Source: Manihot esculenta (lineage: Eukaryota; Streptophyta; Magnoliopsida; Malpighiales; Euphorbiaceae). Taken from it: 64,000 nt of DNA. Below the pieces are notes generated by a model. That model did no database searches, was not told the origin of the DNA, and saw only the letters and a program-made list of their open reading frames with translations. A program made the translations under genes and the position numbers. Positions 36,378 through 49,100 of the stretch are shown piece after piece (positions within the stretch are counted from its first letter, which is position 1; the number at the start of each line of letters is the position of its first letter). Location: positions 6,138,001 through 6,202,000 of the forward strand of contig NC_035170.2 in NCBI RefSeq assembly GCF_001659605.2, in the 5' to 3' direction.

Positions 36378-36382
36378 AGTAA

Positions 36383-36959
36383 TAAAAAGAAAAATTATAG
36401 AGAAAAATGAATAAAGTAAGAAAAGATAGAAGAGAATATGAGGAGAAGGATAATGGAAGAAAGAAAAATGATAGAAAAAGAAAAAATAAGAGAAAAAAAA
36501 TTATGATGTATGAAAATTTAAAAAAATAATAAAAAAAAGAAAATGATAGAAAATAGATCAAACAAGTTTTTTCCATTCATTGCTAAGTAAAAAGTAATGG
36601 ATTTTTAGAAAAGAAATGAGGAATTTTTAAACCAATAAATTTATTAACGAATTCAATCAGTTGGTAAATTTCAATATTTTTTTTACTTAATAAACTTGAT
36701 GGTAAATTTAGTTATTTTTTTAATCTCTCTTAAAATTTTTTAATTAATTAAAAATTTATTAATAAATTACCATCGAATTTATTAAAAAAATTTATATTGA
36801 TTAATAAATTCAACACCAATTATATTTTCAAATTGATAAATTACTAATAAATTTTATGATTGGATAGTAGCCCCTTAACAAATCTTTTAAAGAGTTTAGT
36901 TAAGTCTTGATAGTTGGGTGAGAGTCATTGTCAAGTACTGATGATAAAAAATTTGTGAA
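36383..36959. other. Right flank of the 14.9-kb element (duplicated AT/purine-rich DNA)
   Basis: Continues the purine-rich DNA seen left of the element, then an AT-rich stretch to about 36870. Both align with 41307-41870 in copy 2. From about 36870 the sequence passes into the second Tat-type segment. No gene is seen. Confidence 0.6.
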
Positions 36960-38104
36960 AACAATGATAAAGTAAAAGGCTTTCATTTAATAAAAAAGAA
37001 AAATTATAAGGCAGGAGGGACATCATCAATTGTCTCCTCCCGAGCTTCCAAGGCAACCTCATTATTTGCTATTACAGAAGGAGCCTGGTTATGAGGGTTG
37101 TCTTCAATCACCCCTTCCTCCTCTCGCCCATCCTTGTCCCCATCTTCCTCGTCTAGGAAGATATTATCAATCTAGGAGAAATCCTCCACATGAAATCACC
37201 TAATGAGCTCTTTCTCTTGCCCTTGTACAAACATCTCCCCGCCCCTGGCCACCGTCTCTTAAAGCTCGGCTTCCAGTTCAGCCACTTTATTTGTGGCAGC
37301 CTGAGTCTTTTTTGCTTGAGACTGCAGTTCCTAGACTTGGCGCTGAAGCAGGGCCACTTGCCCGGTTCTCAAGGGAAAGCTTGGAAGCATGGGCCTCACC
37401 TAGGTTCGCCTGGAGTTTATCTACTGACTCTAGAGTCTCCTTCACAGTGCCCTCGATCTCATCAATCCAGGCCTTCAGCCTCGATCACTCCTCACGTAGG
37501 AGATTTTTTTCTGTCTCTTGCACCCTAAAGTCCCACCTTAGAGCTTTGTAGCACTCCTTGGCCATATAGGCACAGATAGCACCCTCCATGGCGGAATGCA
37601 TAACGTTGTCAAAGAGGTTGTCCATCTCAATCTCATTCAAACAGTGACGGTCTCCAGGCCTCAAAGCATTCTTCGAAATCAAGATCGACAGGTGAGGTTC
37701 ATTAAGGAGAGAGGTCGTTCGGATCAATGCCAAAGCTAGATGTTGGACGCTATTGTTGGAAAATCCTGAGATTATTGCAACCCAATTGCGCAGCGGAAAA
37801 ATAAAATCTCTCTTGATTTCCTTTTCCAGAATCCGAGTGCTTCGTTTAATTCAAAAGATGAATATGAGACTAACCTGTTAATCTCGTCAAGAAGATACAA
37901 TACCGGACTGATGGTGCTGCCTTTTCAAATGAACACCCTCTATGGTATCCACACGAACGTCTTCTATCCTTCTAGAGTGCTAGCTCTCTCAAAGATGGAT
38001 AGATTATGTGCTCCACAATTTGCAATATTTTGCCTGAGTTTTCTCAAAACCGTGTACCTTCCACAATTCGTAGAAGGGGTATTTATATGTTTCAGTCTTT
38101 TGTT

Positions 38105-38215
38105 TTTCTACAAATCCTTTTCCTAAAAGGAGGTGTGTTTTCCTATAAATCCTTTTCCAAAAAGGAGTTGTGTTTTTCCCACAACTCCTTTTCCTAAAAG
38201 GAGTTGTGTTCATAA
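38105..38215. repeat. Short inverted/direct repeats within the copia-type LTR
   Basis: CCTTTTCCTAAAAGGAG-type hairpins are repeated three times, two of them followed by TTGTGTT. The words are palindromic (CTCCTTTT/AAAAGGAG) and could fold in RNA; such clusters often mark the U3/R region. Confidence 0.6.
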
Positions 38216-38319
38216 CAAACTATCACAATCTCGCAGATACTCAAATACCTTATGTGATAGAGTCCTTTATCTGTAACAGTTACAGATAGATTGCAGATCT
38301 TTTAAATATTATTATCTCA

Positions 38320-38500
38320 TAATAATAAATGATTAATAATAATAACACTTTATTATTATTAATTATATTAATAATTAATATTAATAATAATAACACTTTA
38401 TTATTATTAAATATTAATAATAATAACACTTTATTATTATTAATTATATTAATGATTAATAATAATAACACTTTATTATTATTAATTATATTAATGGGCT
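38320..38500. repeat. Tandem AT-rich repeat within the copia-type LTR
   Basis: Four copies of a unit with AATAACACTTTATTATTATT, spaced 40-56 bp, separated by ATTAATATT spacers. Each unit is nearly self-complementary. Confidence 0.8.
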
Positions 38501-41210
38501 TTGGGTTTTTAACCCATTAATATGACATAGCACATCAACAACGTTCTTTTGTGTGTGACCCAATAGGCTCACATTAATTGGCAATAGGCCCAGTCCCATA
38601 AGGCCTATAAGTCATAAGTGGCCTTTAGTAAGACATTATGACTACCCAACTAATATGAGGATCAATAGTCCAATAAAGCCTAATAAATAGAATATGAATT
38701 AATCCCTTTGTCACCCGATATCTAGTTTGAACATAAGTCATGATTAATGTCAAATTTATAATGTTCAAACTTATGATTTATCGATCTCTAAGTAGACTGA
38801 TAAATTCAAATGATATTGATCACACTATCAATTCATTTGAGCACGGCCATGCATTTCTCAGTCTCACTTATCGAGGGGCCCAAAAGATATCTCTCTCATA
38901 GAGAGGGACAAATCCTATCTTGATTGTTCATTATCCTCTACATAATTTCTATTATGCTCAATCATAACCTTTATGATTGTCCGATTAAAGACAAAGTTTG
39001 GTTATGTCAAAACATAATAGTCCTTATGTTGGAAACTATGACAATCTCAAGTCAAAGGATTAAGACATAACTACTTTGAGATTCACTTATGATAATGATC
39101 CATGTAGTGATCTCAATGCGGGTCCATCCAATACATTGTTCTCTAACAAGTATTTATGATTATTGAATTATATCAACATATACATAATCATCTCATGATT
39201 ATCAATCAATAATCATACCAGTTATATTTTATTATTATCAACATAATAATAAGTAACCAGGGATGATAATCATTATTATGTAACATGCAAACAAATAATA
39301 ATAATAAAAACCTCTTTTATTAATAACCAAAATGACATACAAAAAGGTCCAAGATAATGGTCTAGGGCATATACACTAACAGCTATGAGGCTATGAAGCC
39401 TCGACTCCAGTAATTTCTAGCATGGGCTCAGCAGCAGTAAGAATTGATGCAGATACACCTCTTGTAGAAGACTCGAGTTGAAAAGGGGCTGAATCTTCTA
39501 TTATAGGAGGGGGTGAAGGAGGAGGAAGGTTGATAATTGCCTCAACGTGACGAGCACGCTTGGGCAAAGGTGTAGTTGCCCAACTACAACTTTGCCTTTT
39601 CGGGCGGCACGCATCGCTTCAGCAAATTTGCTTATTGACCATTCCATATCTGCATAGATTGAAAAGTAAGGCAGTTTGAAATCTAAAAGAAGGCAGAAAG
39701 AAAAATACCTTGATTGCTAGCGGGAGAAGCGCTTTTCCCTAAAGCAGGGAAGAATGGGCGGGTGAGGACACCGAGCTTGGCTCGCCCAGAGATGGCTCTG
39801 CCAAGACAAAACAGTATTCCTCACTACCTTGGTAGTGTCCATTTTCTAGGATGTGGTCATCATCCGAAAGAAGGCCAAAGCTTCGTCCTCATTCCTCCGT
39901 GGCAGGACCCCATCTTTTTGCAATTCCACCCATATATTCTAGCTCGTTCAAATATGACCAAAACCCCCAGACACCCGGTGGTAAAAAATAAAAATTTTAT
40001 TCTTCCAGCGTTTCAGAGATGAGAGGATCTGATCAAAGAGCGTCTGACTTTTCTCCCACTGAAGTACCAGAATTCTTTATTCTTTTTGGAACCAAGCTGG
40101 TACAATTAGGAAAACAGAGAAACATTTGGCTCAATATTGTTGTTCAAACAAATGACCAGAAAGCCACTAGGATCCTCAAGTTGTAAGGGTATGGCTGGAC
40201 GACTGAAAACTTATGAAATTAGAGGATCTTAGTAAAAAATGGGGTCCATAGGGAATCGAAGACCCATCTTCAACTACTCTTCGTAAACTATGATTGTATC
40301 CTCCGAAGGGATCTAGTCCTCTATATAAACACTCAAAGAGGGAGCAAAGATGCGGAAGATCTTTCAAGAAATTTGGCATTTGTCATGAAGGTGATCTACA
40401 TCTTGTCTGTCAGTATAGAAGGGATGTCACTGATAAGGCCACCTTTGCTCTTATAAGTTGCCATCAGTGGAACAATAGGAGCCGGAGCATAGATGGAGCC
40501 ATCGGAGGAGGAGCTTGAGGTAGAGCTTCCACTAAGAGAAGAAGAGGAAGTATCCCTATTCATTTTAAAAGGAAAAGGAAAATAGAAATTACTGTGAAAA
40601 CAAGAGAGTATAAACGAGAAAGAAGGAGCGACCGAGTCTTTCCAGAAGCAAAGACTACAGTTGTGAGCAAAAGTAATAGTTAGAGAAGAAGAAGGGTTCT
40701 GATAAGACGATTTTGATGGTAAATTTTAAATACAGCTCGAGAAACGGGGCAACCATCATTGAAGAGCTGGGTAGGTTAAGTGACGTGAACAAGAAAAGAC
40801 CAATCTCAATGAGCCATATGCCCCAAATCGTGAGAATAATTTTCACATTTCAATTTGAAGAATCGAAAACTAGTGGGGGACATAACATGATCGCATGGTA
40901 AGGATTTGATAAGTTGATACGCGATCCCACCCAAGGAAAGGAAGACCCAGACATTGTAACACTTAGTTCATCATTAAAACTCACCCTCTCCTGAATAAGT
41001 CGAGTCTTAGGGATCACCGATCGATAGCTGGTGAAATCCCTTATCAAACAGCCAATCATATCATTGGCAGATTTCTTATAGCGAATGATCATAAAAGCAA
41101 ATGTCTGCAATTCTTATAGTTTACTGATTTGAGTATCGGAGTGATCTCGCATTTTTTTTTATTGCAAATTTAACCAATTGCAGCATAGTTTTATTTTTTA
41201 GTTACATTAA

Positions 41211-42199
41211 TGAGAGAAAGTAATGTAAATGAATTTATATAAAAAAATAAGAAAATGAGAGAAAAAGGAAAAAAAATGATGAAAGAAAAGAAAATAAAGA
41301 AAGTAATAAAAAGGAAATTTGCAAAGAAAAATGAATAACGTAAGAAAAGATAGAAGAGAATATGAGAAGAAGGATAATGAAAGAAAGAAAAATAATAGAA
41401 AAAGAAAAAAATAAGAGAAAAAAATTATGATGCATGAAAATTAAATGATAGAAAATAAAAGAAAAAAAGAAAACGATAAAAAAGAGGTAATATTATGTTT
41501 ATAAATATAAATTACTAACAGATTTAGCAATAAATTCATAATTTGTTGTTAATTTTGAAAAAAATGAGTTTTTCTCTATTGATAAATTTAAAATTTATTA
41601 GTAAATTCATTACTAAGTGAAAAATGATGGATTTTTAAAAAAGAGAAGTGAAATTTTTAAATCAATATATTTATTAAGGAGTTCAATTGGTTAGTAAATT
41701 TTAATAATTTTTTTACTTAATACTTTTACTACATCTTTAAATTTTCTAATTAATTGAAAATTTATTGATAAATTATCAACAAATGTATTAAAAAAGTTTA
41801 TATTGGTTAGTAAATTTAAAGTCAATTATTTTTTCAAACTTATAAATTACCAACAAATTTTAAAATTTGTTAGTGATATCAATAAATTACTAAACTCATT
41901 TCAAAACCATCAATGAATTTAACACAAAACTTTTTATTTTAATAATTAAAATCAAATTTTAAACTCTATTGATAAATATATTAATATTATTAATGAATCC
42001 AGTGATAATATCCATTGATAATTCGATAAATTTTTGCGTGAAAGCTCTAATGAACCTCATATAAATCCATGAACAGAGTATAATTGAAAATTTTTTTATT
42101 TAGATTTATTCAATTTTCCTTTAACTTTAATTCTTTTTTTTCCTTTGGTCATGCTTACATGATAGATGAGTAAGTTGAAAAACATAAGAGAACAGGCAC
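41211..42199. other. Duplicated purine-rich and AT-rich DNA, with the empty target site at 41302-41306
   Basis: 41211-41301 aligns with 21346-21436 and 41307-41870 aligns with 36383-36870. The pentamer AGTAA occurs once, at 41302-41306, where copy 1 has the 14.9-kb element between two AGTAA copies. Further right is AT-rich DNA with repeated TTTATTRRTAAATT words and a perfect 20-bp palindrome at 41852-41871. No gene. Confidence 0.7.
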
Positions 42200-42205
42200 T
42201 TTATT
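42200..42205 (-). terminator. Candidate poly(A) signal of the dioxygenase gene
   Basis: The minus strand reads AATAAA, 158 nt beyond the stop codon. The distance is reasonable for a plant 3' UTR; the signal is weakly defined in plants, so this is only a candidate. Confidence 0.35.
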
Positions 42206-42362
42206 CTCCATAAAAGTCCATAATACAATATATTATATCTCTAATTCTCATTTAATACTCTCTAACCAGTCTTTGCTAGCTATATATAATAATAATATTT
42301 GTCCTACAAAAAGTCAAAAGAACTAGACTTTTCTAGCTAGCTTTCCTTTTCTTTTCCGACTA

Positions 42363-45300
42363 TCAAGTCGTCAACTTCCTGGATTCCAAGAAATTCTTAC
42401 TCTTATGTTCACAAGTTGTAATATATTCCATAAAACTTGCAAAATCTGTATCTTTGTAACGCTTTGGATTGTCTTCGTTGACGAGTTTGGGTGACGGTCG
42501 AATCGTGCTGCTGAAAGGTAAGCTGTGCAATGAAGCAATTGAGATTCTGGACTTTGCAGGATTCACTAGAACCCTATGAAGCACGCTCTTGTATCTGCCG
42601 TTGCTAAATATCTGCCCACAAAATATCACAGTTAATATACATCATTTTACATTTATTAATGCTAATTTAATTATTTTTTATAAATTAATATCAAATTTTT
42701 AAATTTTTAAAAAATTGACTAGTTTATTTTTATTTTAAAATCAACTAATTAAAATATTTTTATATTTTACAAAATCTTACTTCTGTTAAAAAAAATTATT
42801 AATTATCTTGAATTATTTATAATATTTAGTTTTTATAATTTTAATTAGGCCAATTGATAAAAAACCTCAATATTTACACGTATTTATATTTTAATCTAAA
42901 TTTTTTAATTTTAGTTTAGTTGACACAATTTTTACATCTTGATACAATTTTAACCATTCTGTAGATTCTTAAATTTAATAATCTATATAGTAATTTGATA
43001 GTGTAGTTGATATGTCTATTATTATTATTTTAAATATAAATTAATGACTCAATGATTGAAAAAACTCAATATTTATATTATTTTATATTTTAATTCAAAT
43101 ATTTAAATTTTAAATTAATTAGTTCAATATTTGCATTTAAATAATTAATCTTTAAAAATAAAAATATAAGAGTTTAGATAGAATGTCGAATATAATATTT
43201 TATTATTTTTAAAATAATAAATTAATTTTACATATAAAAATAATATTAATTCATATTTAACTATAATTAAATGATATATTTAATTTTAAAGAAAATAATA
43301 ATCTAACGGTTAAATATATAGTCGGCAACTTTAATAATAGTTAGATTTTATTTTCATCAATAATTATAAAAATTTTATAATAAATATATTATTTTTAGTT
43401 ATTTTGTAGATATTACTATTTTAAATTAAATAATATTTGTTATAAAATATTTATAAAATATTGGATTTTTTGGATCGATCAAAATTAAAATAAATTAACT
43501 AATAGTTTCTTTGACAAAATTATGATAAAAAAGTTTGATTTTATGATGTTTTAATTGTGAGATTTTGAAACAGGATCAACTAATAAATTTTCTAAAATTC
43601 TAAAGATCTGATAATACCTCTAAAGTTTTAAAATATTCATATTTAACACTTGAATTTAAAAGTTTTAATGAAGGGGAAAATGACCCGTGCCACCCCATAT
43701 GATAATAAACCCTAATTTAGTAATTGTGCCTGTGTTAAGTCTACCAAATTGATTAGGTATATAAGTAATATAAATATCAATAAATATCAAATAGTTTTAT
43801 GAGCTAACCTCAAGATGATCACCCACGTTAACCACAAAAGAGTTAGGAATGGGTTCCACGGTTACCCATTTGCCTCGGTGATGAATCTGAAGACCCTTGA
43901 CCAATTCATCTTGAAGAAGCAATGTGAGGAAGCCATAGTCAGAATGGGGTAGCATGCCAAGAGTTAGATCAGGTTCAGGACATGAAGGGTAACAATTCAC
44001 CACTATGATTTGGCTTCCATCTTCAAATTCTTTTAAGCAGCTGTCCTTTTCATTACAACTTCTATTGTTTTCCACCACTCCCAGACTCTCTAGGATTGCT
44101 TTCACAAGCATCATGTACAAGTACTTTGTCTCTTTGGAGTAGTTAACCGCCGCTTCCCTGTTAATAATATTCAATAAGCATTAAAAATTAGAGAAAATGA
44201 AGAAACAATTGACACTTCTAATTCAATAATTCATATATTTCTCTATACATGTATCTCCTTTATATATAAGGTAAATTACTATTAAATCCTTAAAATTTTA
44301 TAAAATTAATTAATTCGTCACTATTTTAAAATTATTCAATTAAAATGTATTAAAATGTCTCAGATCCGATAATAATTTTTCCATATATACATGATGGAGA
44401 GATAAGGCTTACTATGCATAAAGCTAAATTGTTACACTAGTAACGTTAATTTGAATATGTATACTCAGCATTAATTAATATTATTTTAACTATAATCATA
44501 ATAAGTTTGATATTTAAATTTTAGAAAAATTATTAGTTAATCCATAAAAAAATTCACTAGTTAATATTTCAATTTTAAAAAATATATTAAAATATTCCTG
44601 ATATTTTAAAAAGTCTATTAGTTAGTTTCTCTATTAATTTTGTCATTACGTATTTTACTATTTAATTTCTATAGTTTTTAAAAACTTATTAGTTAGTTCT
44701 TCAGATTTTTAAAAAGTTTAGTAATTACTCCCTCCATATTTTTACAATACTTAACGGTTAAAATTAACGGAAAAAATAATTAGTAGACTTTTTAAAACGT
44801 CAAGAACGTTTTAGTGCATTTTTCAAAATTGATGAATCAAGTAATAAGTTTTTTCGTAATATAAAAACTAAGTAGTAATTTTTTTTTAAATTTTTGTTAA
44901 TTATTTTTTTATTGATAAAATACATATGGTAAAAATATTTTCGATCGATATAATTAACCGTATCCATAGATAATTAGATTTTGGAAAATATACAAGACCT
45001 TAGTTCTGAAGGAGAGGAAGGCCAAAAGGGTAGCATTTCTGAGAGTGGATGACAATTAAGCTTTAAGAAGTCTCTCCAGCAAAACACCCTATCTTTGTTC
45101 TGATTGAAACTTGTTCCATATCTTACAGGTGAAAACATGTCTTTTGACATGTACTTTGATCTCTTTTCAAATGGGAGCTCGAAAAATTTCCTTCCCTCTT
45201 CAACCATGCTAGTAATAGTTTCTCTTGAAATGCCATGATTTATCAACTGCACCATCAACCAATCCAAAATAAACACTAAATAATTAATTGACACTGAAAC

Positions 45301-46040
45301 AAAAATAGATTTAAGATTTAAGAAAATAACAGTAAATTATTATTTTATATATTTAAACTGTAATTATAAATTTCGCAACGGTTTAAACTGATACATTTTA
45401 TTTTTGCTGTTATAATTTTATTAAATATAAAATAAATTATTTATTAAAATATATTATTATATAAATTTAAACCAGTATAAACCCTAGAATATAGGAGCAT
45501 AACTAAGAACCCACATAACATAAATCTTAAACTCATCATCCCCTCCATGCAAACGCGCGTTAGGGCTTGAAGCATGAATAAATACAGTCTCACTTTAGCC
45601 CTTTGCTAAAATATTTTTGGCATAACATGTCAAGAGACTCCTCAACTAGAAATTTAAGCTCTCCATATATTTTTACCGAAAGATAAATTAATGAAAGCTA
45701 GAAAGTTACACTAGCAGTATACAAGAATAGTGCATGTGTTCTTAACAAATACCTGGAAGAAGCCATATTCTTCACAAGCTCTGGAAAGCGATTGCAGAGC
45801 TTGAACTCTGTTTGAGCCTTGTAACTCTGCAAAATCGATGACTGGTAATCTGAGATCATGATCATTAGAGAAGTTACCATTCAATTCCCCTGTGTTAGGG
45901 CGTTCGATGACTGGTAATATGTATTTTGCAGGAACTTTAGTTATCCCTTTCTCGCAGAGATACTTCACGCCTCTGTGATACTGATGATGATCTCCTCTTT
46001 CTTCATCAGGATGGAGGGCAAAACTCATCGAAGGAGACAT
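42363..46040 (-). CDS. 2-oxoglutarate/Fe(II)-dependent dioxygenase (DOXC class), 4 exons
   Basis: Spliced minus-strand gene. Exons are 46040-45753, 45246-44999, 44157-43809 and 42611-42363; all junctions are GT-AG and the phases close to 377 residues, normal for the family. The N-terminal DIOX_N region has KVPAKYILPVIERP and LPVIDFAEL. The C-terminal double-stranded beta helix has the iron ligands H250 and D252 in LPHSDYGFLTLLLQDE and H307 in SVLHRVLVN, and R317/S319 (RIS) for 2-oxoglutarate. NCYPSCPEPDL precedes the iron site. It is a soluble cytosolic oxygenase; the wording is closest, from memory, to the Arabidopsis At2g36690-type clade near DMR6 and flavanone 3-hydroxylase-like enzymes. 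The substrate cannot be told from sequence. Introns are AT-rich and intron 2 holds a foldback element. All key residues are present, so it looks functional. Confidence 0.92.
44500..44875. mobile_element. AT-rich foldback element (MITE-like), copy 2, in intron 2 of the dioxygenase gene
   Basis: Left arm (about 44571-44640) and right arm (about 44760-44831) are imperfect inverted repeats with the core ATATTAAAATATT / AGTCTATTAGTTAG. Weaker symmetry continues outward to about 44500 and 44875. The same family is at 1509-1785. The middle reads CTCCCTCCATATTTTT. Confidence 0.5.
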
Positions 46041-46133
46041 TGATTATGGCGAGAAAAATTAGAAGAGTGTGATCATAGAGGGGAAGGGATTAATGGGTTG
46101 AGATCGTTGAAGAGAAGATGGAGAGAGAGAGAT

Positions 46134-46143
46134 GAATATATAG
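46134..46143 (-). promoter_or_regulatory. TATA box of the dioxygenase gene
   Basis: The minus strand reads CTATATATTC about 95 nt upstream of the ATG, leaving a 5' UTR of roughly 65 nt if transcription starts ~30 nt downstream. The stretch between is purine-rich on the plus strand. Confidence 0.55.
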
Positions 46144-49100
46144 GGAGGAACAGTAGGGAGTTTTTGGAGAAAATTAAAAACCAGCTTTGGTTTTGGAAGA
46201 TGATGGAGTTTCATAGCTCTCAATTTTAATGCAACCAAACGCGACCGTTGACCTGGTTTCAGTCAATACACGAGGCTGGTAGTGGGGGTGGTCGTGGCGT
46301 TCGACTCTTGAAATAATTTTAATTTTTTCCATCATTGCCTCGTTGGCCTCCTCCATACCCCAACTGCAATTCTTTCTTTTCGTTTCTTTTTTTTAAATTT
46401 ACTCTAAGAAATATTACCTACTAAGTTATATAATATACTATAAATATGTATTCTTTCATTCACATCATTATGAAGATCATTTTTTTTTCTTAATTGATAT
46501 ATTGATTCATATTTCTCATTTTTTCTTTTTAGAATGATTCGTTTTATTAGAGAACAATTTAAATAAATTCATGTAAAATTACTATTTTTTCAAATAGAAA
46601 TTTTATAAATTAAAAAAAATTAAATTTCTTTATTTCAAAAACAAAAGAAAAGAAATTATTAGAAGTTAGAATAGACTACCCGTATGGATTAATTCAATTC
46701 AATCAAAAGACATATCTTTATGAACGGACATATCCTTAGAACAAATAGAGTGTTATATCCCTTCGATGTAATCCGGAACTCTATATATAGATGTGTCTAT
46801 ATTATCTCATAGATATACATACAAAACTTAAGTATATGCATATGAGAAAAGGAAAAAAGCTATAGTGCTTGACTTTTAGAAATTCTCATCGAACTAGTGT
46901 GTTAAATATTTTTATTCTGTAAGAAAGATACACATTTAGATTATAAAATCATTAATATAATTCATATTAAATGCGTGTGATTATATTAGATATTAAATGA
47001 TCTTAGAGTATTATGCATAGATATGGATATGAATTCATATATAAGAATCCATGTGTTGGATATATTATATATTTTTTTTCTTCTTTGGTATAAGTACCTT
47101 AGTTTTTCTAATTTTCTACATATGCTTAACGTATATGTTTATGTTGAATTAAATTTTTTAAAAAAATTTTTTTAATAAAAAAATTTTAAATTTTTATATC
47201 GTAATCATATGCTTTATTTTAGACCCAATACTTTTCTAAATGATTAATATTATTGAAACAATATGTCATTTCAATTCGCCCAAAGTAAGATAACTTTTTC
47301 AAATAAAAGTGACATGTTTTTTATCTGAAATAGACATTTTCTCAACTAAAAAACACGTGTATTTTAAAATAATAAAATATGTTATTTCAACTGAAAAGAC
47401 ATTTTTGACAAAAAAAGAAAATATATATTTTTTTAAATTAAAATATTGTGTTCATTTAACCGGATATTTTTTAATTATATGAATATATTATTTAGTCCTC
47501 AAATGAGTGCTATATATATATATATATATATATATATTTGAGCATAGACCTTTACCCACATGCATTGGAGTCGTACGGAGGCATATGTCATAGTTTTACT
47601 TTTTTATTTTTTTATATAGTAAACAAAAAAATTTAGTGAACTTAAATAAAAATTTGGACACTTTTTATATTATTTATTTTTGTGAAAATAAATAAATTTT
47701 TTTATTGCAATATAAAATATAAATTATACAAAGTTTATTTTAACTATTTTTTATTTTTTAAGTCACTGTGTTATCTTAAAATTATTTATTTTATATAAAT
47801 AAACTATTTTATTAACATTTAATTTTTTGTACATGATATAAAAAATATTAACAAAACGTAAGAGAATGTCAATAATGATATGCACGCTATAATAATAATT
47901 TAGAGTGATCGGTAATGATTATAATTTGATTAATCTATTCTAATTTTAGTTTTTAAAAAGGACTTGAATTGCTTTATGAAGTAAATAATTTGTTCAATGA
48001 ACAAATTCATTATATATTTCGATAAAAATAACTGATATATAGAGATATAAAGATTTAAGTTTAGATTTGCTATTATTCAATCAAAAAGAAATATTTAATA
48101 TATTGTGATATAAGTTGGATCACAATATAGCAATTATCACAACATAGCAATTCCTATAAAAGATACTAAAAGACAAAATTTTGTAATACAAAATTATGTA
48201 AGCTGATTGTGAGCTACATCTACCCTTTGATTTCATTAGATTTTGTTTGGATTTATTGAAAGTTTTAGATCATGTTTATTTTCATAAATTCTTTATATGA
48301 ATTGTATTAGCTAAAAGGGTGATGCATTATTTACCGTTGTATTTGTACTTAATTAAATACTTTTTAAGTCAGTTACTACAAATTTATATGAGTTGTAGAC
48401 TGATAGAAAATCTGATTTAAGATTTTTAAAACCTTAGATGTGTTTTTTTGTGTAGTCAAATGGCATATTTTTATTAGTGAACAAGGTAATGATACAATAA
48501 TTGAATTTGAATCCATGAGATATCATATTTTTAGAGAATAAATTTCTAAATAGGGTGAGATAGGTCAATACTTGTCTCTATATGAAACTATGGACTAAGT
48601 TGTTTCCGCTAACTTGAAGTGGATTTTCTTTTTGAGTGAGAGTATTTCAAATAATAATAAATCAGTTTATAGTGACATTGAAATACAAATTCATTTGATA
48701 TTGCTAATTCTAGTGAGAGTAACTATAATAGTTATATTATTAAGATAATGTTATTTATACCTAAATTATTTTGTGATTCATATATATATTATTATATATA
48801 TATTTAGTATATATATTAAAACTTAAGAAGTATATCGGACAGATAAAAATTTATCATTTTCACACATACAATCACCTTCGTTATCTAAGTGATTAATGAA
48901 TATGAGACATTTATAAATGAATTTATTATCAATAGTGATAACATAAAGTGTTTAAAATTTATAACATTGATTATTGCTCTCAATAATAAATTTAATCATA
49001 TGTGATTAAATTAAATAATCTCTCTTAAATGCCAGATATAAATTCTGTCGAGTATAACTTAGATATACTCATTATGAGAAAATGAGTTAATACTGTGGTA

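Larger units (their letters stand above)
21437..36382 (-). mobile_element. 14.9-kb Tat/Retand-type Ty3/gypsy retrotransposon with target duplication
   Basis: Complete element on the minus strand: LTRs at 36377-35882 (5') and 21935-21442 (3'), both with TGATGA...TCATCA ends. The 5-bp target duplication AGTAA is at 21437-21441 and 36378-36382. Order in the sense direction is 5' LTR, primer site, gag, protease, reverse transcriptase, RNase H (split by a solo LTR), integrase, tandem-repeat array, second solo LTR, antisense ORF with a captured host fragment, polypurine tract, 3' LTR. Gag knuckle CQYHRTHGHDTNNC, RT box YVDD and an antisense ORF near the 3' LTR place it in the Tat lineage. By eye the LTRs differ at about 25-30 of ~495 positions. 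Coding parts carry stops and a frameshift, so this copy is not autonomous. The unoccupied site survives at 41302-41306. Confidence 0.93.
37754..39381. mobile_element. Solo LTR, copia-type, with target duplication
   Basis: 1628 bp from TGTTGGAAAATCC to CACTAACA, flanked by a perfect 5-bp target duplication GCTAT (37749-37753 and 39382-39386). TGTTGG...AACA ends and an early GCGCAGCGGAAA block are typical of plant Ty1/copia LTRs (assignment from memory of LTR style). The sequence has no coding content. Removing it and one GCTAT rejoins the Tat-type sequence seen at 18906. Confidence 0.85.
37010..40020 (-). pseudogene. Antisense-ORF protein of a Tat-type element, broken (copy 2)
   Basis: On the minus strand the pieces, in protein order, are a FVLAEPSLGEP-like N-terminal block (about 39850-39750), a PPSPPPIIEDSA proline-rich block (about 39500), the helical LFDNVMHSAMEGAICAYMAK block (37620-37560), a Gln/Ala coiled coil (about 37350-37220) and an acidic tail with DEEDGDKDGREEEG ending VPPAL and a stop near 37013. 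A copia-type solo LTR splits it, and stops and frameshifts occur throughout. No enzymatic motif is seen; function unknown. Confidence 0.55.
36960..41210 (+). mobile_element. Tat-type Ty3/gypsy element, 3' portion (duplication copy 2), split by a copia-type solo LTR
   Basis: Same content as 18531-20853, with about 400 bp more at the left: antisense ORF with intact acidic tail, non-coding region, polypurine tract near 40863 (AGTGGGGGA) and a 5'-truncated LTR to 41210. It is interrupted at 37754-39381 by a solo LTR. Without that insertion the two copies run colinear for about 2.3 kb and, beyond the LTR, through the purine-rich flank, so the flank was copied too. Confidence 0.65.

Noticed and set aside
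46174..46356. Minus-strand 60-codon frame upstream of the dioxygenase
   Set aside because: Lies upstream of the TATA box, has no domain and no splice link to the gene.
46630..46830. Possible organelle-derived insertion
   Set aside because: Wording looked vaguely plastid-like, but no plastid gene or tRNA could be identified.
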